Assembly: GCA_902594255.1 (NCBI GenBank)
Contig: CACJLN010000005.1
Span: 20,639-84,638, forward strand
Source of the DNA: an uncultured Pelagibacteraceae bacterium
GTDB taxonomy: Bacteria > Pseudomonadota > Alphaproteobacteria > Pelagibacterales > Pelagibacteraceae
Length of the DNA: 64,000 nucleotides
Direction of reading: 5' to 3'
The notes under the pieces are model-generated. The model ran no database searches, was not told where the DNA came from, and saw only the letters and a list, made by a program, of their open reading frames with translations. Positions 60,384 through 64,000 of this stretch are shown here, piece by piece (position 1 is the first letter of the stretch; each line of letters starts with the position of its first letter). Position numbers and translations under genes: made by a program.

Positions 60384-60887
60384 ATGAATATAATAATTTA
60401 TACAGTGGTTATATTAACCATTTTTTATTTCTTATTACGTTTAATAACCAACATTTCATCTAGAAAAATTTCAAAAGGTCTAAGATTTTTAATCATATTA
60501 GGATTAATTGCTTTAGCAGTCTTGTTTGCTATTGGCGGCAAATTTTTATTAACCTTACCTCTTACTTTGGCAAGTCTAGCTTTATTAAAATTAAAAGGTT
60601 TATCTATTTTCCAATTAATTTCTCTTTTTAGACTTATTCAGACATTAAGAAGATCTGGTCGCTTTTCTTTTAACCAAGCAGGTACTAATAACGTTTCGTC
60701 TATATCAGTTTCAGAGGCATACAAAATTTTAAATTTAGATATGAATAAAAAAATTACAAAAGAAGATGTAAACAAAGCTTATGTTAAAATCCAAAAAAAA
60801 ATCCATCCTGACGTTTCACCAGAAACTTCTCGATTATCCTCAATAGTAAACGAGGCAAAAGATATTGTATTAAAAGATATTTCCTAA
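60384..60887 (+). CDS. Membrane-anchored J-domain protein, TIM14/Pam18-like
   Basis: This is a predicted DnaK co-chaperone of 167 residues. It has an N-terminal membrane helix (IIIYTVVILTIFYFLLRLI), a second hydrophobic stretch (FLIILGLIALAVLFAIGGKFLL, cited as LIILGLIALAVLFAIGG), and a degenerate-length J domain at the C-terminus with VSEAYKILNLD, KAYVKIQKKIHPDVSP (HPD at 141-143) and VNEAKDIVL. This arrangement is like mitochondrial Tim14/Pam18. The ORF track begins at a GTG at 60357; I prefer ATG 60384, which directly precedes the helix. No dnaK or grpE lies nearby. Confidence 0.82.
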   Translation: MNIIIYTVVILTIFYFLLRLITNISSRKISKGLRFLIILGLIALAVLFAIGGKFLLTLPLTLASLALLKLKGLSIFQLISLFRLIQTLRRSGRFSFNQAGTNNVSSISVSEAYKILNLDMNKKITKEDVNKAYVKIQKKIHPDVSPETSRLSSIVNEAKDIVLKDIS

Positions 60888-61846
60888 TTGATAATTTCTA
60901 TAAATTTATCAAATATTTTTTGAGAACTAATTTTTTCTTTACCCAAAGTATTATGTGAGACTGTCTCTTCTCCATCAGGGATTATTGGAAACATCTTTGA
61001 ACTATAATTACCATAAATTAATGGTGTGTCTGCCATTAAAGTTATAGTCTTTACACCAAGTGCTGCAGATAAATGACTAAAACTAGTGTCATTGCAGATT
61101 GATAAGTTGCAATTTTTTATTAATGGCATTATTTCTCTGAGTGAAAAATCGTCTAATGGTTTACAAAGACCACTAAATTCTGAGCTTAAAATATCACGTA
61201 AAATAACTTGTTCTTCTTCGTTTTTTCCTGTTGCAAGAAAAAATTTACAATTTTTTATTTTTGATATTTTATCAATGACTTTAATAAAAGTATTAGCAGG
61301 AATTCTTTTAGTTGGACCAGAGCCCCCTATTCCTAAAAGGATATTAATTTCTTTTTTATCAATTTGAAATTTTTCAATCGTTTCTTGAGCTATCATATCA
61401 TCTATTTCTATCTCTGGATCATCTTTAACCGTTAACTCAAATTTTTCTTTTATAAATTTTTTCGGAGTTTCAGTTATGTGTTGTTGTTTTTTTTGGAATA
61501 AAGGATATTGAAACACTTCTTTAATCCCTGAAAATTTTGCAATTAAATTGTATCTTAGAGATGAATTAAAAATGATAATTTTATCAAAATTAAATTTTTT
61601 AATATCTTTAATTAAATTTAAACTTCCTAAAAGACCATCATGTCTATTTTTGATTTTATTATCCCTTTCTAAAAAGATTATTTTGTCAATATAACTTGTT
61701 TGATATAAATATTGATCAGCTTTAGAATTTTTTTTAACAAGTAAACTTATAGGCGAATTGAATTTGTTAGATAATGCCTTAATAAAGGGTAAAAAAATAA
61801 TATTATCACCAATACCCTTTCTACTTTGTACTGCTAATATTTTCAT
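60884..61846 (-). CDS. Glycosyltransferase family 9 (heptosyltransferase-like)
   Basis: This GT-B fold transferase has 320 residues and resembles ADP-heptose:LPS heptosyltransferases. The N-terminus ILAVQSRKGIGDNIIFLPFIKAL and the nucleotide-binding NILLGIGGSGPTKRIPANTF are typical, as is the C-terminal CNLSICNDTSFSHLSAALGVKTITLM (cited as NDTSFSHLSAALGVKTITL). The ORF track begins 132 bases further upstream, inside the neighbouring promoter; ATG 61846 fits the family start. It probably acts in LPS or surface-glycan assembly. Confidence 0.85.
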   Translation of the reverse strand: MKILAVQSRKGIGDNIIFLPFIKALSNKFNSPISLLVKKNSKADQYLYQTSYIDKIIFLERDNKIKNRHDGLLGSLNLIKDIKKFNFDKIIIFNSSLRYNLIAKFSGIKEVFQYPLFQKKQQHITETPKKFIKEKFELTVKDDPEIEIDDMIAQETIEKFQIDKKEINILLGIGGSGPTKRIPANTFIKVIDKISKIKNCKFFLATGKNEEEQVILRDILSSEFSGLCKPLDDFSLREIMPLIKNCNLSICNDTSFSHLSAALGVKTITLMADTPLIYGNYSSKMFPIIPDGEETVSHNTLGKEKISSQKIFDKFIEIIN

Positions 61847-61895
61847 ATGGTATTTATAAACTTTTATAACTATACTTTTTACATAAAATTTTATT

Positions 61896-62780
61896 ATGAC
61901 AAAAATAAGTGGAATTTTTGCTGCTACAATGTCTGTTATCAATCCAGATTTAAGTCTTAATATCGAAAAAACAATCAATCATGCGGAAAGCCTTATTGAC
62001 CAAGGTTGTCATGGAACAGCAATATTTGGAAGTACCGGACAAGCACAATTAATTTCAATTTCAGAAAAAATCAACTTATTAAATAAACTCTCTGAGAGCA
62101 AATATAAAGACAAACACCTAATTGGTACTGGTTTAAATTCCCTTGGTGAAACTATTAACTTAATTAAAATTGCGAGCTCTTTAAATTTCAACAAATTTTT
62201 AATAATGCCACCAGCCTATTATAAATACGGTGATACTGAGGTCATGGAGTTTTACAAAAAAATTATAGAGGCCGTTCCTGAGTGTAAAATTATTCTTTAT
62301 AATTTTGAGAAATTATCTGGATACAAATTTAGCATTAAATGTGTCAATGAGCTTGTTAAAAGGTTTCCTGATCAAATCGTAGGAGTTAAAGACAGTTCAT
62401 ATAACTTATATGAAAATTTAAAATTAAAAAATTTTTCTATCTTTCCTGGTTCTGAACTTAAATTATTAAAAGGTTTAGAATTGGGATGTTCGGGTATAAT
62501 AACAGCCACGTGTAATGTAACAGCAGCGCTTTCAAGAAAAGTTTATGACGATTTTTTTTCAGGTGCAAAACAATTAAATAATAAAAAATTATGCGAGGTA
62601 AGGGCTATTTTTGATAAATATAATTTGATTTCAGGTTTACATACTTTTTGTTCTCAAGAAAATGAAATTTATAAAAATGTTATACCGCCCTTGAGTATCT
62701 TAAATCAAAGTGATCAAAAAAATTTAATTGAAGCTTTGAAAAATTTAAATTTTACAAATAAACCACCTCTCGCAGCATAA
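61896..62780 (+). CDS. DapA/NanA-family lyase or synthase
   Basis: This TIM-barrel aldolase of the dihydrodipicolinate synthase / N-acetylneuraminate lyase family has 294 residues. The Schiff-base lysine is in IVGVKDSSYN and the catalytic tyrosine in IILYNFEKLSGY. The phosphate-type loop reads AIFGSTGQAQLIS, where true DapA has GTTGE, so it is probably a paralogue with a different 2-oxoacid substrate. It lies one base upstream of cfa on the same strand. The real lysine-pathway dapA is expected elsewhere. Confidence 0.85.
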   Translation: MTKISGIFAATMSVINPDLSLNIEKTINHAESLIDQGCHGTAIFGSTGQAQLISISEKINLLNKLSESKYKDKHLIGTGLNSLGETINLIKIASSLNFNKFLIMPPAYYKYGDTEVMEFYKKIIEAVPECKIILYNFEKLSGYKFSIKCVNELVKRFPDQIVGVKDSSYNLYENLKLKNFSIFPGSELKLLKGLELGCSGIITATCNVTAALSRKVYDDFFSGAKQLNNKKLCEVRAIFDKYNLISGLHTFCSQENEIYKNVIPPLSILNQSDQKNLIEALKNLNFTNKPPLAA

Positions 62781-62781
62781 G

Positions 62782-63969
62782 ATGTATCTTGCAAGTTTCT
62801 TAAATAAAATTTTTAAAAAGGGTGGTTTCATCTTAACTGATGCTTACTCGAAAGATTATGTAATAGGCAATCCTGGAGAACAGCCTATGAAAATAAAACT
62901 TTTGAATAAAAAGCTTCATTATAAACTTTTGTTACATCCCGACTTATATTTCGGTGAGGCATACACAGAGGGAGATTTGATTATAGAAAATGGAAACTTA
63001 AGTGATTTTTTAGATTTAGCATTAATGAATTTCGGAAGAGGGCCTTTGAATTTTTTTAGTTACATAATAAATAGACTTAGAGGATCTTACAGATACTTAA
63101 CAAATTTTAATTTTATTAAAAAATCTAAAATGAATGTTTCCCATCATTATGATATTTCTGATGATTTATATGATTTATTTCTAGATCCAAAGAGACAATA
63201 TTCATGTGCTTATTTCAAAAAAGAGACTGATAGTTTAGAAGTTGCTCAAAATAATAAAATTCAACATATTATAAAAAAATTAAATATTAAAAAAAATCAA
63301 AAAGTTCTAGACATAGGTTGTGGTTGGGGTTCATTAGCATTTGATATAGCAAAAAGTGCAAGTTGTGAGGTTACTGGAATTACTTTATCAGAAAATCAAT
63401 TTAATTTTTGTGAAAAAAAATCAAAAGAAATGAATTTAGAAAATCAAGTAAAATTTAGATTGATGGATTATAGAGAACTTAAAGAAAAATTTGATAGAAT
63501 AGTAAGTGTTGGAATGTTTGAGCATGTAGGAAGAAAATTTTATAAAAAGTTTTTTAATCAAATTGAAAATTTATTAAAAGATGATGGTGTTTCATTGATA
63601 CATACCATCGGATCTGTTGATCCTCCTCGAGACCCACATCCCTGGATAACAAAATATATTTTTCCTGGTGGGTATACACCGAGTTTAAGTGAAGTTACCA
63701 ACCCAATTGAAAAAGCGGGCCTTATCGTTACAGATATAGAGGTTTTAAGACTTCATTACTCTCACACATTAAGACATTGGAAAGAAAATTGTATTAAAAA
63801 CAAACAAAAGATTACACAAATGTTTGATGAAAAATTTTTTAGGATGTGGGAGTTTTACTTAACAGGTTGTGAAATGGCATTTAAATGGGGTGATCAAGTT
63901 GTATATCAATTTCAACTTACGAAAAATTATCAATCAACTCCTGTTACTAGAGACTATATTTATCAATAA
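62782..63969 (+). CDS. cfa: Cyclopropane-fatty-acyl-phospholipid synthase
   Basis: This SAM-dependent enzyme adds a methylene bridge to unsaturated acyl chains of membrane lipids. At 395 residues, an N-terminal lipid-binding region (HPDLYFGEAYTEGDLIIENGNLSDFL, cited as DLYFGEAYTEGDLII) precedes the methyltransferase part. SAM motif I is KVLDIGCGWGSLAFDIA. Further hallmarks are HHYDISDDLYDLFLD, YSCAYF, GMFEHVGRKFYKKFF and LHYSHTLRHW. It is complete. The last 31 bases of the window contain nothing I can identify. Confidence 0.95.
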   Translation: MYLASFLNKIFKKGGFILTDAYSKDYVIGNPGEQPMKIKLLNKKLHYKLLLHPDLYFGEAYTEGDLIIENGNLSDFLDLALMNFGRGPLNFFSYIINRLRGSYRYLTNFNFIKKSKMNVSHHYDISDDLYDLFLDPKRQYSCAYFKKETDSLEVAQNNKIQHIIKKLNIKKNQKVLDIGCGWGSLAFDIAKSASCEVTGITLSENQFNFCEKKSKEMNLENQVKFRLMDYRELKEKFDRIVSVGMFEHVGRKFYKKFFNQIENLLKDDGVSLIHTIGSVDPPRDPHPWITKYIFPGGYTPSLSEVTNPIEKAGLIVTDIEVLRLHYSHTLRHWKENCIKNKQKITQMFDEKFFRMWEFYLTGCEMAFKWGDQVVYQFQLTKNYQSTPVTRDYIYQ

Positions 63970-64000
63970 ATTATTGATAGAATTAGCTTTCTCTAATAAT

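Overview
The window is a gene-dense, very AT-rich stretch of bacterial chromosome. Gene content, gene order and the near absence of spacers all point to a streamlined marine alphaproteobacterium of the SAR11 (Pelagibacterales) type. Supporting blocks are sucCDAB-lpdA, priA followed by atpHAGDC, the rplU-rpmA-obgE-proBA-nadD-rsfS-ctpA-rppH run, hisC/tyrC divergent from metX-metW, chvI-chvG beside ahcY-tsaE-amgK-murU, and lone TPR-sulfotransferase and DapA-like genes. Neighbouring genes often overlap by 1-20 bases (TAATG or ATGA junctions). No spacer exceeds 200 bases. I see no tRNA, rRNA, insertion sequence, prophage or CRISPR array.

Layout. 1-6907: end of the TCA cycle operon (sucC partial, sucD, sucA, sucB, lpdA). 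6930-13780: priA and the F1 part of ATP synthase. 13773-20296 (minus): rplU, rpmA, obgE, proB, proA, nadD, rsfS, ctpA, rppH, behind a good promoter upstream of rplU. 20355-22792 (minus): metX-metW-gloB behind a promoter and a SAM-II riboswitch. 22985-24966: hisC and tyrC. 24959-30051 (minus): TPR-sulfotransferase, NlpC/P60 peptidase, AmpG-like permease, TrkH. 30140-33669: class I lysyl-tRNA synthetase, pyrD, rpmB, and a YhhQ-type queuosine precursor transporter. 33666-36779 (minus): a polyamine cluster of fold-III decarboxylase, deoxyhypusine-synthase-like protein and agmatinase-like protein. 36926-43153: RegA/ActR-type regulator, bioY (minus), polA, chvI-chvG. 43199-46565: ahcY, tsaE, amgK-like, murU-like. 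46543-53532: gpmA (minus), VanZ-like protein, lytic transglycosylase-like lipoprotein, then msrA-sseA-MFP-RND pump (minus). 53568-57272: DMT exporter, AlkA-type glycosylase, DUF1330 protein, and a purine phosphoribosyltransferase convergent with an NCS2 purine permease. 57400-64000: small lipoprotein, hsp20, oligopeptidase B, TIM14-like J protein, heptosyltransferase-like GT9, DapA-like lyase and cyclopropane-fatty-acid synthase.

How the parts work together. The TCA and ATP synthase operons are core energy metabolism. metX-metW is a SAM-feedback methionine entry step, and ahcY handles the other side of the SAM cycle. AmpG, NlpC/P60, the transglycosylase-like lipoprotein and AmgK/MurU together suggest murein turnover and recycling. 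The permease and phosphoribosyltransferase make a purine salvage pair.

The most notable non-coding findings are RNA-level controls: a SAM-II riboswitch before metX, and a compact ROSE-like RNA thermometer behind a sigma-32-type promoter before hsp20. Both response regulator genes also have a TATAAT box almost touching the ATG, as expected of leaderless mRNAs. The least understood coding locus is the decarboxylase/DHS-like/agmatinase cluster.
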